Notes: generated by a model not told the origin, from the letters alone. A stretch of 64,000 bases of DNA from Mucilaginibacter sp. PAMB04168 (GCF_039634365.2 NZ_CP155079.2:2976001-3040000); one strand, 5' to 3'; counted from the stretch's first letter, positions 1-9,066 are shown. Numbers and translations: made by a program.

Positions 1-768
1 CGACCCCATTATAATGCCAGTACCCAAAATCATCACGGCAAACAGTGCATACGGTATGGCTGCTGCTACCCATTCCTTATAACGGCGTTGCCACAAACCG
101 GCAACCGCATAAGCAAATGGAATAATCATAGATGCGAACCCTAAGAACAATGTTGGCGGGTGTATAACCATCCAGTAGTTTTGCAGTAGCGGATTCAGGC
201 CATTGCCATCCTTTACGTATTGCATATAATCAGGACGGCTGAATATAGGCCCCTCAATAGCATCGCGTAATAGAATAAATGGGGAGCTACCGAGGCGAGA
301 ACCCAGTATTTCCACACCAATAAGCATAGAGCTTAATAACACCTGTGATAAGCCAACCACTACCATCACAGGCTTTTCCCATGACTTGGCGCGCCATATA
401 AGTACATTACCTAAAACGGCCTGCCAAAAGGTCCAAAGCCAAAAGCTGCCTTCCTGCCCTTCCCAGTAACTCGAAATGATATAGTATACCGGCAAGGTGC
501 TCGATGAGTGAGCCCAGGCATAATGATATTCGAAAAGATGATTGTAAATAATATAAAAAAGACAGCAGCCGATAGCCACTACCGAAAAGGTATTCACATA
601 AAAGCTCCAGCGCCCTAAACGAAACCAAGATTGATCGAGCTTATTGCTTTGCGTAGTAGCAAAAAAGTAACTTATAGTCGAAAGCAAGGCTGAACCAAAA
701 GACAGAATGATAAAAAACTGCCCTAGGTGGCCTGGCATGAGGTGCTCCCCTTGAAAATCTGTGCTCAT
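1..768 (-). CDS. ccmF: Cytochrome c maturation protein CcmF, partial (C-terminus off the window)
   Basis: Reading the minus strand from the ATG at 766-768 gives about 256 residues that run off the left edge, so only the N-terminal part is present. It is a multi-pass inner-membrane protein. CcmF hallmarks are visible: the WEGQEGSFWLW motif near residue 100 and the stretch NPLLQNYWMVIHPPTLFLGF, which belongs to the haem-handling CcmF/CcsA family. CcmF works in the final haem ligation step, attaching haem delivered by CcmE to apocytochrome c. The gene follows ccmE with a 9-nt gap, so the two are almost certainly co-transcribed. The family call is firm; the missing C-terminus cannot be judged. 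Confidence 0.93.
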   Translation of the reverse strand, partial: MSTDFQGEHLMPGHLGQFFIILSFGSALLSTISYFFATTQSNKLDQSWFRLGRWSFYVNTFSVVAIGCCLFYIIYNHLFEYHYAWAHSSSTLPVYYIISSYWEGQEGSFWLWTFWQAVLGNVLIWRAKSWEKPVMVVVGLSQVLLSSMLIGVEILGSRLGSSPFILLRDAIEGPIFSRPDYMQYVKDGNGLNPLLQNYWMVIHPPTLFLGFASMIIPFAYAVAGLWQRRYKEWVAAAIPYALFAVMILGTGIIMGS

Positions 769-777
769 TAAAGGAAT

Positions 778-1188
778 TTATATGTTTGCCTGTTTGGCTT
801 TAGCTTCGGTTACTTCTAATTTGTCTTGCGTATATTTAGAAGGGCACTTCATCAGGATCTTGGACGCATGAAATTCTTTACCACGCATTTGTCCGGTGAG
901 TACAATCTGCTCTGAGCGCTCAAAGTCTTGCGGCTTTGTACCTGTAAATACAACTTTACACTCTTCGCCCTTATTATCACGCATGTAGAATGAAAAATAA
1001 TTAGCATCCTTTGTTGGCTCATAATACAATTGCTTGTCTTTATTAAGGTGACCTACAATGTGTAGCTCATCTTTAGTTTGCTCGGCATCTTTAAACGAAC
1101 CGTAAGTGCTTGTATTTGAGTAAGTGCTGATAATTACTGCTATGGCAACTGCAATAACGATAATACCTAATATTGAACTTTTTTTCAT
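778..1188 (-). CDS. ccmE: Cytochrome c maturation haem chaperone CcmE, CXXXY type
   Basis: This 136-residue protein has one N-terminal membrane anchor (about residues 5-22) and an OB-fold periplasmic domain (about 40-115), the usual CcmE layout and length. CcmE binds haem covalently and passes it to CcmF. In most bacteria the haem-binding residue is a His in an HxxxY motif. Here the equivalent site reads ILMKCPSKY, with Cys115 and Tyr119 (CXXXY) and no His at that position. CXXXY-type CcmE is known from archaea and some bacteria with a variant System I. The gene sits directly upstream of ccmF. A TATTTTTG box 28 nt before the start and a terminator-like hairpin after the preceding gene suggest that ccmE-ccmF form their own transcript. 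Confidence 0.9.
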   Translation of the reverse strand: MKKSSILGIIVIAVAIAVIISTYSNTSTYGSFKDAEQTKDELHIVGHLNKDKQLYYEPTKDANYFSFYMRDNKGEECKVVFTGTKPQDFERSEQIVLTGQMRGKEFHASKILMKCPSKYTQDKLEVTEAKAKQANI

Positions 1189-1215
1189 GAATTTTACCTG
1201 CTGTAAAACAATCTA

Positions 1216-1223
1216 CAAAAATA
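1216..1223 (-). promoter_or_regulatory. Candidate -7 promoter element for ccmE-ccmF
   Basis: On the minus strand this reads TATTTTTG, a match to the Bacteroidota -7 consensus TAnnTTTG, about 28 nt before the ccmE start. No convincing TTG -33 element lies at the usual spacing, so the call rests on one short motif. Confidence 0.3.
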
Positions 1224-1410
1224 CAAAACGGATAGCGATTACGCTTTATTACAACAGATATATCTTATTTAGAATTATTCTTGACAAAATCACTTATAGC
1301 CATTGTGTAACAAAGATGGTTTTATTGATTTATAGAACGATTAACGATTTTCGATCTTCACTTTGAGGGGCAACGAGGATGGTACAATTACCGTATCTAC
1401 ATTAAAATAC

Positions 1411-1442
1411 AAAAAGCGGCACCTTTTGGGTACCGCCTTTTA
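1411..1442 (-). terminator. Rho-independent terminator after the Glu/Leu dehydrogenase gene
   Basis: On the plus strand gcggcacc and ggtaccgc form an 8-bp stem (one G-T wobble) around a 5-nt loop, with an A-run on one side and a T-rich run on the other. It lies about 30 nt downstream of the dehydrogenase stop in the minus direction. It separates that gene from ccmE. Confidence 0.65.
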
Positions 1443-1474
1443 TAGAACATTGAATGGGTTTTAGCCGGTATTGC

Positions 1475-2908
1475 TTATGGCCAAACACCTAAATTTTGGT
1501 ATGAAACTGCTATTTTATTGATAGCGCCAACAAAGGCAGCTACGCGTAATGTGCCTATACCGGGGTTATTTTTGAAAGTCTCTCGTATTTCGTGGTATGA
1601 ACGGATCATGGTATCCTCTAAACCAGAGTTAACCAGTTCCAGCTCAGACGCACCTTTAATAATGGTTGAACGTTGCAGCGGTGTTAACGAAACACCGGTA
1701 ATGCCCTCCACCATATTAACCAGGTTAAGGTTTGAGTTTTCTTCAAACCTACGGTTCATACGACCAAAAGATACGTGCGAAAGGTTTTTCAACCACTCAA
1801 AGTAAGATACGGTTACACCGCCGGCATTCGCATACATGTCCGGAACGATGATACCACCACCTTCATAAAAAATGGTTTCAGCCTCAGGCGTAGTTGGTCC
1901 GTTTGCACCTTCAACAATAATTTTTGCCTGTATGTTGCGAACGTTATCTGCAGTAATCTGATTTTCCAATGCAGCAGGCACCAGTATATCACAAGGCTGC
2001 TCTAAGCCTTGGCCGGAGTTTGTGAATTCCTGAGCAGCGCCCGGGAAACCAAGAATGGAACCTGTGGCTTTACGATGTTGGAATACGGCGTCGTAATCTA
2101 AACCGTTCTCGTTATAGATAGCACCTTCAAATTCACACAAACCAACAATGATAGCGCCAAATTCAGACAGGAATTTTGCCGAGTAGTACCCTACGTTACC
2201 TAAGCCTTGTACAATTACCCTTTTACCAGCCAAACCGGGCATTAAGCCAATTCGTTGCATATCTTCTCCTACGCTAACACATTCACGCGCGGCAATAGCC
2301 ACACCACGACCGGTAGCTTCCCTGCGGCCGGCAATGCCATGCAAGGCAATCGGTTTACCGGTAACGCAGCCTAGTGCATCACCCTGACCAGGGTTCATGG
2401 TAGCATACGTATCAGCAATCCAGCTCATTTCACGCTCACCCGATCCATAATCCGGTGCAGGTACGTCAATACTTGGGCCTATAAAATTCTTTTTTATCAG
2501 CTCTACCGTATAACGACGGGTAATATTCTCCAATTCCTGAACGGTGTAGTTTTTGGGGTTAATTTTAATTCCACCCTTTGCGCCACCAAACGGAACGTTT
2601 ACAATAGCACACTTATACGTCATCAATGCAGCCAGCGCCATTACTTCGTCTTCGTTCACCATCTCGCTGTAGCGAATACCACCTTTTGTTGGCGATTGGT
2701 GGTGCGAGTGCTCAACGCGCCAGGCATCTATTACTTCAAAACCATTGCCTTTACGTATAGGGAAACGGAAACGGTAAACACTGTTACATGATTTGATCTG
2801 ATCTAGCAAACCCGCATCATGCTTGGTAAATTGTGCAGCATGATCAAAGTTTGTGCACACATCACCAAAGAAATGCGTGTCCTGATCAGCTATTATTAAG
2901 TTACTCAT
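1475..2908 (-). CDS. Glu/Leu/Phe/Val family amino-acid dehydrogenase (probably NAD(P)-glutamate dehydrogenase)
   Basis: A 477-residue cytoplasmic oxidoreductase. The N-terminal substrate-binding domain carries the dimerisation-domain signature [14 protein letters not shown] (about residues 107-120) with the conserved catalytic-site lysine, and PTKGGIRY nearby. The C-terminal Rossmann domain has VQGLGNVG (about 234-241). The family interconverts glutamate (or branched-chain amino acids) and the 2-oxo acid using NAD(P). Residues that fix substrate choice cannot be settled by eye; glutamate is the likeliest. The gene lies inside a cytochrome c maturation cluster, between ccmD and ccmE, but is followed by its own terminator. 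No functional link to haem handling is evident, so the placement is probably just conserved synteny. Confidence 0.88.
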   Translation of the reverse strand: MSNLIIADQDTHFFGDVCTNFDHAAQFTKHDAGLLDQIKSCNSVYRFRFPIRKGNGFEVIDAWRVEHSHHQSPTKGGIRYSEMVNEDEVMALAALMTYKCAIVNVPFGGAKGGIKINPKNYTVQELENITRRYTVELIKKNFIGPSIDVPAPDYGSGEREMSWIADTYATMNPGQGDALGCVTGKPIALHGIAGRREATGRGVAIAARECVSVGEDMQRIGLMPGLAGKRVIVQGLGNVGYYSAKFLSEFGAIIVGLCEFEGAIYNENGLDYDAVFQHRKATGSILGFPGAAQEFTNSGQGLEQPCDILVPAALENQITADNVRNIQAKIIVEGANGPTTPEAETIFYEGGGIIVPDMYANAGGVTVSYFEWLKNLSHVSFGRMNRRFEENSNLNLVNMVEGITGVSLTPLQRSTIIKGASELELVNSGLEDTMIRSYHEIRETFKNNPGIGTLRVAAFVGAINKIAVSYQNLGVWP

Positions 2909-3002
2909 GTTATTATATTGATTTAAATAATTGGTATAGTATCCTGCAAATAATGACAGATGATTAAGTTTATGATTAAAATGGCTTTTAACCTAAAAAG
3001 TT

Positions 3003-3206
3003 TTAGTTGTTGTGCTTTTCCAAACGACTTAAACGCCTGTCCATAACAAACAAATAAATGGCCAGCCCCACAAATACTATGGCAATGGTAGCAATAACTA
3101 CATAAATTTTGCCTGAGCTGCGCATGGCGTCAGCCATTTCGGGCTGCTGAGCAAAGGCACTGGTAAAACCGGCCATCAGTAGTAATAAGCAAAGTATTTT
3201 TTTCAT
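3003..3206 (-). CDS. CcmD-like small membrane protein
   Basis: A 67-residue protein starting MKKILCLLLLMAGF. It has a signal-peptide-like N-terminus ending near FAQQ, then one transmembrane helix (about residues 34-56) and a short charged cytoplasmic tail with MDRRLSRLE. This matches the small CcmD-type proteins that follow ccmC in Bacteroidota and are thought to help release holo-CcmE from the CcmABC complex. An upstream in-frame start (3236) would overlap ccmC by 26 nt; the ATG at 3206, 4 nt after the ccmC stop, is preferred. Sequence similarity is weak because the protein is short, so the call leans on position and topology. Confidence 0.7.
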   Translation of the reverse strand: MKKILCLLLLMAGFTSAFAQQPEMADAMRSSGKIYVVIATIAIVFVGLAIYLFVMDRRLSRLEKHNN

Positions 3207-3210
3207 GCGT

Positions 3211-3882
3211 TTATAGCGAGTTGTTTTTATTTTCAATTAAACGGATTCTGTAGCGCAAGGTTGCAACCCAAATGGATACCAGTATCCAACCAATAAAAGC
3301 AGGATATAATACCATACGCATAGTGTTCGTGGTATCGTCCGGACCAAAAGCAGGGTTTCCTCCGTTGCCAGGATGCAGGGAGTCTGTTAATCGTGGAAGG
3401 ATGATTAACAACACAAACATTATAGGAAACGCGAAAATGTTATAAATGGCCGAAACACGTGCTCGCTTTTGCTCCTCTTCAATAGAGTTGCGTAGCACCA
3501 GGTAGGCACAATATAACAGAAACGCAATTGCCGCGCTATTTTGTTTAGGATCATTGCTCCAAAACTCACCCCAGGTATAATTTGCCCAAAGCATTCCACT
3601 TAATAAACCCAGTACATAAAAAAATACACCTGTGTTTATTGATTCAACCGCTACAAGGTCATATTCTTCTTTCGGGTTAGCCAGGTACTTAATACTGTAG
3701 AAAACCGAAATGCCAAACAACACGAACATAGCCATCCACATAGGCACGTGAAAGAAAACGTTCCTTATAGTTTCATTTACAATAAACTTCATGGGTACCG
3801 GAACTAAAAGCCCGGCTATGAGTGAGTATAGAACCAGCAATATGCCCAGTACTTTCCACCAAGATTTATATATAAATTTCAT
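3211..3882 (-). CDS. ccmC: Haem exporter/handling protein CcmC (CcsA-type)
   Basis: About 223 residues with six predicted membrane helices. The tryptophan-rich haem-binding motif is seen as GMLWANYTWGEFWSNDP, followed by the conserved QNSAAIAFLLY segment. CcmC presents haem to CcmE in the periplasm. The ATG at 3882 (MKFIYKSWWKV) is preferred over an upstream in-frame start at 3900, since the shorter form begins just before the first helix. The gene is followed by ccmD after 4 nt. Confidence 0.9.
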   Translation of the reverse strand: MKFIYKSWWKVLGILLVLYSLIAGLLVPVPMKFIVNETIRNVFFHVPMWMAMFVLFGISVFYSIKYLANPKEEYDLVAVESINTGVFFYVLGLLSGMLWANYTWGEFWSNDPKQNSAAIAFLLYCAYLVLRNSIEEEQKRARVSAIYNIFAFPIMFVLLIILPRLTDSLHPGNGGNPAFGPDDTTNTMRMVLYPAFIGWILVSIWVATLRYRIRLIENKNNSL

Positions 3883-3961
3883 ATTGATTTTAACGCGCAA
3901 AGGTATAACAAATTACTTTAAATACTATGCGTACATAGTATTTACATTGAGCAGCAACACG

Positions 3962-5167
3962 TCATTTGAGGTACGGCGGCGTGTAAGAGGCCGAGGGTAC
4001 ATAGTCCACCGGCAGCAGTTCGGCAATCTTATTTTTAGACCAGGTGCCTTCATACAAAGTAGTTTGAGATGATACCACAGCTCCATTACTGTCAAAAAGT
4101 GCATACGGCTTATAAAGAGTTATGATGCTGGTTTCGAAATTTTCCATATCAAGCGGGCGGTATACATCTTTAAAGTCTTGCATTTCACGCTTCTTGGTGT
4201 AAACCACATACAGGTACCCCGGAAAAGTAATGGCAAAAAGCCCCTTTTGGTCGGTATTCCGAATTACCTGATCAGGATTTACAGGCTGCCGGTACAGCGT
4301 TTCGTGGTACTTAGGGAGGTTATACAACTTTAGCCAGTACTGCATCGAGTCGCGGTTAACCATTTGAAACTTATCCAGCTTACGTTGTATTACTTCTTCG
4401 GGTGGGCGTTCGGTGTTTGGCCTGCGGTAGAGCAAGCGCATAACAAATCCTTCTTTATCATAAGTTCCACTAACCAGCGAACGGAAAAAATGAAGGTTCG
4501 AGCCGTAGTAGATATCCTGTCGCCGAATTTCCCATTTTTTTTTCTGGCTTTCGCTGCCGGGTAGTTCTTCATACAAAATGCGGCCTTGCCAGGAAATGAT
4601 ATTATTTATTTTATCGCTTTTAAACGACTTGAGAAGGAATTTGATTCGATAACCTAAAGCTTTATTCTCAATGTTCACAAAATCGTAAGAGTAAGCTTCC
4701 AGCGTTTTCTTTGACTTTTTGTAAATAAGCGTTAATTCTTCTGGATTAGATATCTTACATTGCTTGGCATAGGCCGATGTACCGAAAAATTCTGTTAAGA
4801 ACATTTGATAATTGCGCTTCCAGTCGGCAGGCGTTGTAACAACAACCTCTCTCAGTTCTAAAACCCTGGCCTTTAAAGCAGCTTCTATTTTAACGGGCTC
4901 AGCACCTACCAATACCGATTGTGAAAAGTCTTCATATCCTACCGAAGTGATGATTAACTCATACTGCCCGGGTTTTACGCCTCTAAGCATAAAAGTACCG
5001 TCTTCAGCTGTTGTGGTACCGTAGGTGGCGTTACTTAAAAACACGCTTACTTTTGCAAGGGGATTTTTAGTGTCGGCGTTAATTACTTTCCCGGTGATGC
5101 TGCCAGTTTGCGCAAGCCCTAACATGGGCAGTAAAAAGAAAAGAAATGCTACCGCAATGTACCGCAT
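3962..5167 (-). CDS. Carboxypeptidase-regulatory-like domain protein (secreted, unknown function)
   Basis: About 401 residues starting MRYIAVAFLFF, with a signal peptide ending near GLAQ. A carboxypeptidase-regulatory-like beta-sandwich follows (about residues 22-105, starting GSITGKVINADTKNPLAKVSV), the domain that also opens SusC proteins. The remaining 290 residues form a domain common in Bacteroidota cell-surface proteins but without known function; no TonB-dependent barrel is present. An upstream TTG at 5182 is possible but places charged and hydrophobic residues ahead of a normal signal peptide. It sits between ccmB and ccmC on the same strand, with 76-nt and 79-nt gaps. A role in haem biology is possible only by position. 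Confidence 0.75.
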   Translation of the reverse strand: MRYIAVAFLFFLLPMLGLAQTGSITGKVINADTKNPLAKVSVFLSNATYGTTTAEDGTFMLRGVKPGQYELIITSVGYEDFSQSVLVGAEPVKIEAALKARVLELREVVVTTPADWKRNYQMFLTEFFGTSAYAKQCKISNPEELTLIYKKSKKTLEAYSYDFVNIENKALGYRIKFLLKSFKSDKINNIISWQGRILYEELPGSESQKKKWEIRRQDIYYGSNLHFFRSLVSGTYDKEGFVMRLLYRRPNTERPPEEVIQRKLDKFQMVNRDSMQYWLKLYNLPKYHETLYRQPVNPDQVIRNTDQKGLFAITFPGYLYVVYTKKREMQDFKDVYRPLDMENFETSIITLYKPYALFDSNGAVVSSQTTLYEGTWSKNKIAELLPVDYVPSASYTPPYLK

Positions 5168-5243
5168 AATAAGCTTAATCAATATATTTTAAACGGGCAA
5201 TCAAAGTCGTTATAAGGGCATTTGTAAAAACCAAACGAAAAAT

Positions 5244-5930
5244 TTAGTCGCGCCACAGAAATGGGAATAATATGAGTGAAACTGCTATTACAATTACGTT
5301 AATGGCCGCCAGTACACCAAAATTGCCATAAGTTAAACTACGGTCTACCCCGTCCATTGCGCTTTTACTGATTTTTACCAGTAGCATAATTACAGGAATG
5401 ATCACCGGAAAGCTTAAGATAGCCATAAGCGTTCCGTTATTACCTGCCTTGGCTGCAATTGCCGACACCATGGTAAACACGGTTGAAAAGGTAATGCTAC
5501 CGGTAATAACTACCAAAAAGTACCACAGGCCATCTCCTAACCTATTCGAAAAAAAAAGTGAATAAACAATTAACGCCAATATACTCAAAAGCGTCATGAG
5601 CAAGGCGTTGTAAATAGTTTTTGATAGTATAATGGCGTGCGGACTAGCTATAGTATAATAGTACAGTAAGCGGCTACGACTTTCCTGTAAGAAGCTTTTG
5701 GCTATTGCATTTACTGATGCAAACAGGATGATAATCCAAAACAACACGTTCCAAACCAGTGGATATCCAGGGCTTTTAGTAAAACCAGGCGAAAGGTTGA
5801 ACGAAATGTAGCATACAAAAACGGTTGATACGATATAAAGTAGTACACCGTTAAAAGCATATTTGGAACGCCACTCCAGCAGTATCTCTTTCTTTAGCAA
5901 ATAACCGGTTTGGTTTAACAATTCCATCAT
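5244..5930 (-). CDS. ccmB: Haem exporter permease CcmB
   Basis: About 228 residues with six predicted transmembrane helices and the CcmB N-terminal pattern (LLKKEILLEWRSKYAFNGVLLY), ending in FPFLWRD. CcmB is the membrane subunit of the CcmAB ABC complex that uses ATP to release holo-CcmE. No ATP-binding ccmA gene is seen in this window; it must be encoded elsewhere. Two adjacent ATGs (5930 and 5927) are the best starts; the longer in-frame form would cross the divergent promoter region. A TATATTTG box ends 2 nt before the start, which would give a nearly leaderless transcript. Confidence 0.88.
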   Translation of the reverse strand: MMELLNQTGYLLKKEILLEWRSKYAFNGVLLYIVSTVFVCYISFNLSPGFTKSPGYPLVWNVLFWIIILFASVNAIAKSFLQESRSRLLYYYTIASPHAIILSKTIYNALLMTLLSILALIVYSLFFSNRLGDGLWYFLVVITGSITFSTVFTMVSAIAAKAGNNGTLMAILSFPVIIPVIMLLVKISKSAMDGVDRSLTYGNFGVLAAINVIVIAVSLILFPFLWRD

Positions 5931-5932
5931 TG

Positions 5933-5956
5933 CAAATATAGAATTTATTAAGTTTG
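5933..5956. promoter_or_regulatory. Divergent promoter region between ccmB and ogt
   Basis: The minus strand carries TATATTTG (5940-5933) just upstream of ccmB, and the plus strand carries TAAGTTTG (5949-5956) 16 nt before the ogt ATG at 5972. Both match the -7 consensus TAnnTTTG of Bacteroidota. The -33 TTG elements are poor, so the assignment is tentative. Confidence 0.35.
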
Positions 5957-5971
5957 TGTAAGTGCGATACC

Positions 5972-6511
5972 ATGCCCGCAAACAAGATTAAAACTTCAGC
6001 ATCTCATACTTTCGACAAACCAACAGGTTTAATGTATAATCATGTTACCCCATTGGGTATAGCGCGTATTACTGAACAAGATGGCTTTATCGTGTCGATT
6101 TTAATTATGGATGAAGGTGAACCAAGTCATCACATTGCAGGCACAGCCACTCAATCGGCAATCAAGCAACTTGATGAGTATTTTGAAGGCAAACGCTTAT
6201 CATTCGATCTGCCGTTAAAACCGGAGGGCACAACTTTTCAGCAATTAGTGTGGCAGCAATTGCAAGCAATACCATATGGTAAATGCATTACCTACCTACA
6301 TCAAGCAAGGTTAATGAACAACCCGCTGGCCATACGTGCCATTGCAGCCGCCAATGGTAAAAATAAAATATGGATTGTGGTACCTTGCCACCGGGTAATT
6401 GGCAGCAGCGGAAAACTAACTGGCTATGCAGGCGGCTTATGGCGAAAAAAGTGGCTTTTAGAACACGAAGCCAAAATAATAGGCTCGGGCCAGATAAGCT
6501 TAGGACTATAA
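5972..6511 (+). CDS. ogt: Methylated-DNA-[protein]-cysteine S-methyltransferase
   Basis: About 179 residues. The C-terminal DNA-binding/active-site domain contains VVPCHRVIG with the methyl-accepting Cys, followed by GKLTGYAGGLWRKKWLLEHE, the standard Ogt/Ada-C signature. The enzyme takes the methyl group from O6-methylguanine in a suicide reaction and so repairs alkylated DNA. The N-terminal part (PLGIARI, then LDEYFEGKR) also fits the Ogt ribonuclease-like domain. ATGs at 5972 and 6032 are both possible; the latter begins right at the conserved domain. The start at 5954 would lie inside the candidate promoter. It stands alone, convergent with the kinase gene downstream (10-nt gap). Confidence 0.9.
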   Translation: MPANKIKTSASHTFDKPTGLMYNHVTPLGIARITEQDGFIVSILIMDEGEPSHHIAGTATQSAIKQLDEYFEGKRLSFDLPLKPEGTTFQQLVWQQLQAIPYGKCITYLHQARLMNNPLAIRAIAAANGKNKIWIVVPCHRVIGSSGKLTGYAGGLWRKKWLLEHEAKIIGSGQISLGL

Positions 6512-6521
6512 GTAAGCTCGT

Positions 6522-8447
6522 TTACTTAAAAAGCAGTCGCTTTATTTTCTCATGCAGTTGATGCGGCTGGAACGGCTTGGCCAAAATATCATTCATACCT
6601 GCCGAAAGTGCTTGTTGCTGCTCGTGCTCAAACGTGGCTGCCGAAAGAGATATGATAGGAATGCTTCTTTTAGGTTCCGAAAAATTCACCCTGATGTTCT
6701 TAGCTGCGTCATAGCCATTCATCTCGGGCATATGGGTGTCCATCAATATTAAATTATAATCATTAGCCAGCAGCTTATCAATCACTTTATGGCCGTTATC
6801 TGCAATTTCAACTTTAACGTTCCAGTCCCTCAACATCTTGGTTAGCATGAACTGGTTTACCAGGTTATCTTCTGCAACCAGTATACTAATATTTTCGAAA
6901 GGCACCAGCACTCTTGGCCCGGCATCTGTTTTAACTTCGTCTTGTGATTTTTGTGCTGTACTGTACCAATTAATAAAATTAAATGTACTGCCTAAGCCTA
7001 ATTGGCTGCTTACGGTTAGTTCGCCCCCTTTTAACTCAATAAGTTTCTTAACAATAGCAAGGCCCAAACCGGTTCCGCCGTACTTTACGTTAGTGTCCTG
7101 ATCGGCCTGTTCAAATGATTCAAATATTTTATTCAGCCTATCGGCCGGAATACCAATGCCACTATCTATAATGCTGAATTTAAGTTTAACGTTCTCATTT
7201 AATTTTTGAAGTAACGTTAACTGTAGCTTTACATATCCCCTATCTGTAAACTTAATTGCGTTGCTCAGCAAGTTCATCAGTATCTGATTGAGCCGTAAAG
7301 AGTCGAACAAAAGTGTTTCAGGTATTTCGGGGTCTATTTCCAAAACCAGGTCAACTTTCTTTTCATCGGCTTTATATTTCAGTAAATCAAAAGCCGATTT
7401 TACAACCTGACGTATATTATTTGGCTTGCGAATAATGCTAAACTTACCTGCCTCAATTTTGGATATATCGAGCACATCGTTAATTACGCCTAGCAAAGAT
7501 TGCGACGAAACATCTAACAGATCTACGATATTCTTTTGGTGATCGTCCAGGTCGCTTTTACGTAGCATACCGGTAAGGCCTATAATTCCATTAACGGGTG
7601 TGCGCAGCTCATGGCTCATATTAGCCAAAAAATTTTCCTTTATTTTCTTAGAATGTTCTGCTGCTTCTTTAGATCTGATGAGTTCCTGCTGATAACTTTT
7701 TTGAGGAGAAACATCGCTAATGTTGAGAAAAAGCACTTTATTACTATAAGTCACCCGGCACTCCGCCCAAATTATGCGCTTATCAAACGTCTCGAACTGG
7801 TATTCGGCTATAGCATAACTCAGATTATTATTAATAATCTCTAAAAGCTTCTTCCGGAACGCATCCTGATTAACCGCAGCGGCCAGATTAACAACACTCT
7901 TCTGAATCACTTCATTAGGCTGAAAGCCTAAAATTTTTGTAACGGCAGGGTTAACAGATTGTATGCGAAATGAGTGGGCATCAACAGTAGCAATAATATC
8001 TGCAGAGTTTTTAACCATGATGGCATAGTTCTGCAACTCCTCGTTTTTGGCTTTAATATCTTTTTGATGTTGCGCCAGTTGTATAAAGGCATCCACCTTA
8101 GCCGATGTGATGAACGGATCGAGCGGTTTATACAAATAGTCAACAGCACCGGTGCCAAAACCTTTAACTGCGTATTTAGCTTCTTTAGAGATGGCTGTTA
8201 CGAAAATGACCAAAATATCCTTTGTACGCGGATTAGCTTTAAGCATCTCCACTAATTCAAAACCGTCAATTTCGGGCATTTGTACATCTACGAGTGCTAT
8301 GCTTACCGGGTTTTCCCAGGCAATTCGTAATGCTTCGTTAGGTGATGTGGTTGATAGGATGTTTATATCATCACGTTTTAGCAAGGCTTCTAACGCTATA
8401 ATATTTTCTTCCCTGTCGTCAACTAATAATATATTAACAACACTCAT
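6522..8447 (-). CDS. Hybrid sensor kinase: REC-PAS-HisKA-HATPase-REC
   Basis: A 641-residue soluble protein with no membrane segment. An N-terminal receiver domain (about residues 4-120) has its phospho-acceptor Asp54 in LVDVQMP and Lys107 in YKP. A PAS domain follows (about 140-250), then a HisKA domain with His279 in NMSHELRTP. The HATPase domain (about 385-500) shows DSGIGIP and GGTGLGLAI. A C-terminal receiver (about 520-638) carries Asp570 in LMDTHMP. It can receive phosphate at one end and pass it on from the other. The gene lies 31 nt after the cheB-like gene, as the last member of a four-gene block read from 13336. No DNA-binding output is present, so its target is unknown. Confidence 0.9.
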   Translation of the reverse strand: MSVVNILLVDDREENIIALEALLKRDDINILSTTSPNEALRIAWENPVSIALVDVQMPEIDGFELVEMLKANPRTKDILVIFVTAISKEAKYAVKGFGTGAVDYLYKPLDPFITSAKVDAFIQLAQHQKDIKAKNEELQNYAIMVKNSADIIATVDAHSFRIQSVNPAVTKILGFQPNEVIQKSVVNLAAAVNQDAFRKKLLEIINNNLSYAIAEYQFETFDKRIIWAECRVTYSNKVLFLNISDVSPQKSYQQELIRSKEAAEHSKKIKENFLANMSHELRTPVNGIIGLTGMLRKSDLDDHQKNIVDLLDVSSQSLLGVINDVLDISKIEAGKFSIIRKPNNIRQVVKSAFDLLKYKADEKKVDLVLEIDPEIPETLLFDSLRLNQILMNLLSNAIKFTDRGYVKLQLTLLQKLNENVKLKFSIIDSGIGIPADRLNKIFESFEQADQDTNVKYGGTGLGLAIVKKLIELKGGELTVSSQLGLGSTFNFINWYSTAQKSQDEVKTDAGPRVLVPFENISILVAEDNLVNQFMLTKMLRDWNVKVEIADNGHKVIDKLLANDYNLILMDTHMPEMNGYDAAKNIRVNFSEPKRSIPIISLSAATFEHEQQQALSAGMNDILAKPFQPHQLHEKIKRLLFK

Positions 8448-8478
8448 AAATGTGCGATAAAGTTATAAAAAGTATCAG

Positions 8479-9066
8479 CTAAATCTGTAATAGTTCGAAT
8501 ATTTCATCAATACTTAGAACATAGTCGGCGGCGTTGATATGAATAGCTGCATTAGGCATATCGGCCATTTCAGCTTCTGCGGGATTCTGCACTATCGTTA
8601 ATGACCCATTTCTACGCAGTTTTAACAAACCTTCAGCTCCATCCTGATTAGCGCCCGACAGCAGTATAGCAGTACACTGTTCTTTAAAAACGTCGGCCGC
8701 GCTGTCAAAAGTCACGTCAATTGAGGGTTTGGAATACCATACCGATTCTGAAACATCCAGGCTAAACTGGTTTTCGTTCTCAATCAGGGTATGATAATTT
8801 GCCGGCGCTATGTATATAGTATTATTTTCAATAATATCCTTATCACATACTTCGCGGAGGTACATACGACTATTTTCACCGAAGAGTTTTTCTATTTCGC
8901 TAAAAAAGTTCTTTTTACGGTGAATGATGATAATAACCGTTTTGTTGAGGCTGGGCGGCAAATGTTTTACGGCACGAAAAAGTATCTTGAATGATCCTGC
9001 CGAACCACCAAGCAACAGCACTTTTGATTGCTGCCACCGCTTTTTAATCTCATCATTAAGTGCCAA
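8479..9066 (-). CDS. CheB-type protein-glutamate methylesterase domain, stand-alone
   Basis: About 195 residues, consisting only of the CheB catalytic domain without the receiver domain of enteric CheB. The catalytic Ser lies in LLLGGSAGS, the His in IIIIHRK, and the Asp in SGANQDGAEGL. CheB removes methyl groups (or deamidates Gln) on receptor glutamates. No in-frame ATG occurs near the domain start: a TTG at 9066 gives an 11-nt overlap with the cheR-like stop, while the ATG at 9123 would give a 68-nt overlap. The TTG is preferred. No receptor, cheA or cheW gene is nearby, so the substrate is probably not a chemotaxis receptor; the adjacent kinases are candidates. Confidence 0.82.
   Translation of the reverse strand: MALNDEIKKRWQQSKVLLLGGSAGSFKILFRAVKHLPPSLNKTVIIIIHRKKNFFSEIEKLFGENSRMYLREVCDKDIIENNTIYIAPANYHTLIENENQFSLDVSESVWYSKPSIDVTFDSAADVFKEQCTAILLSGANQDGAEGLLKLRRNGSLTIVQNPAEAEMADMPNAAIHINAADYVLSIDEIFELLQI

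Noticed and set aside
3882..3900. Longer ccmC start at 3900
   Set aside because: It adds a short basic stretch only; the shorter start at 3882 fits the family better.
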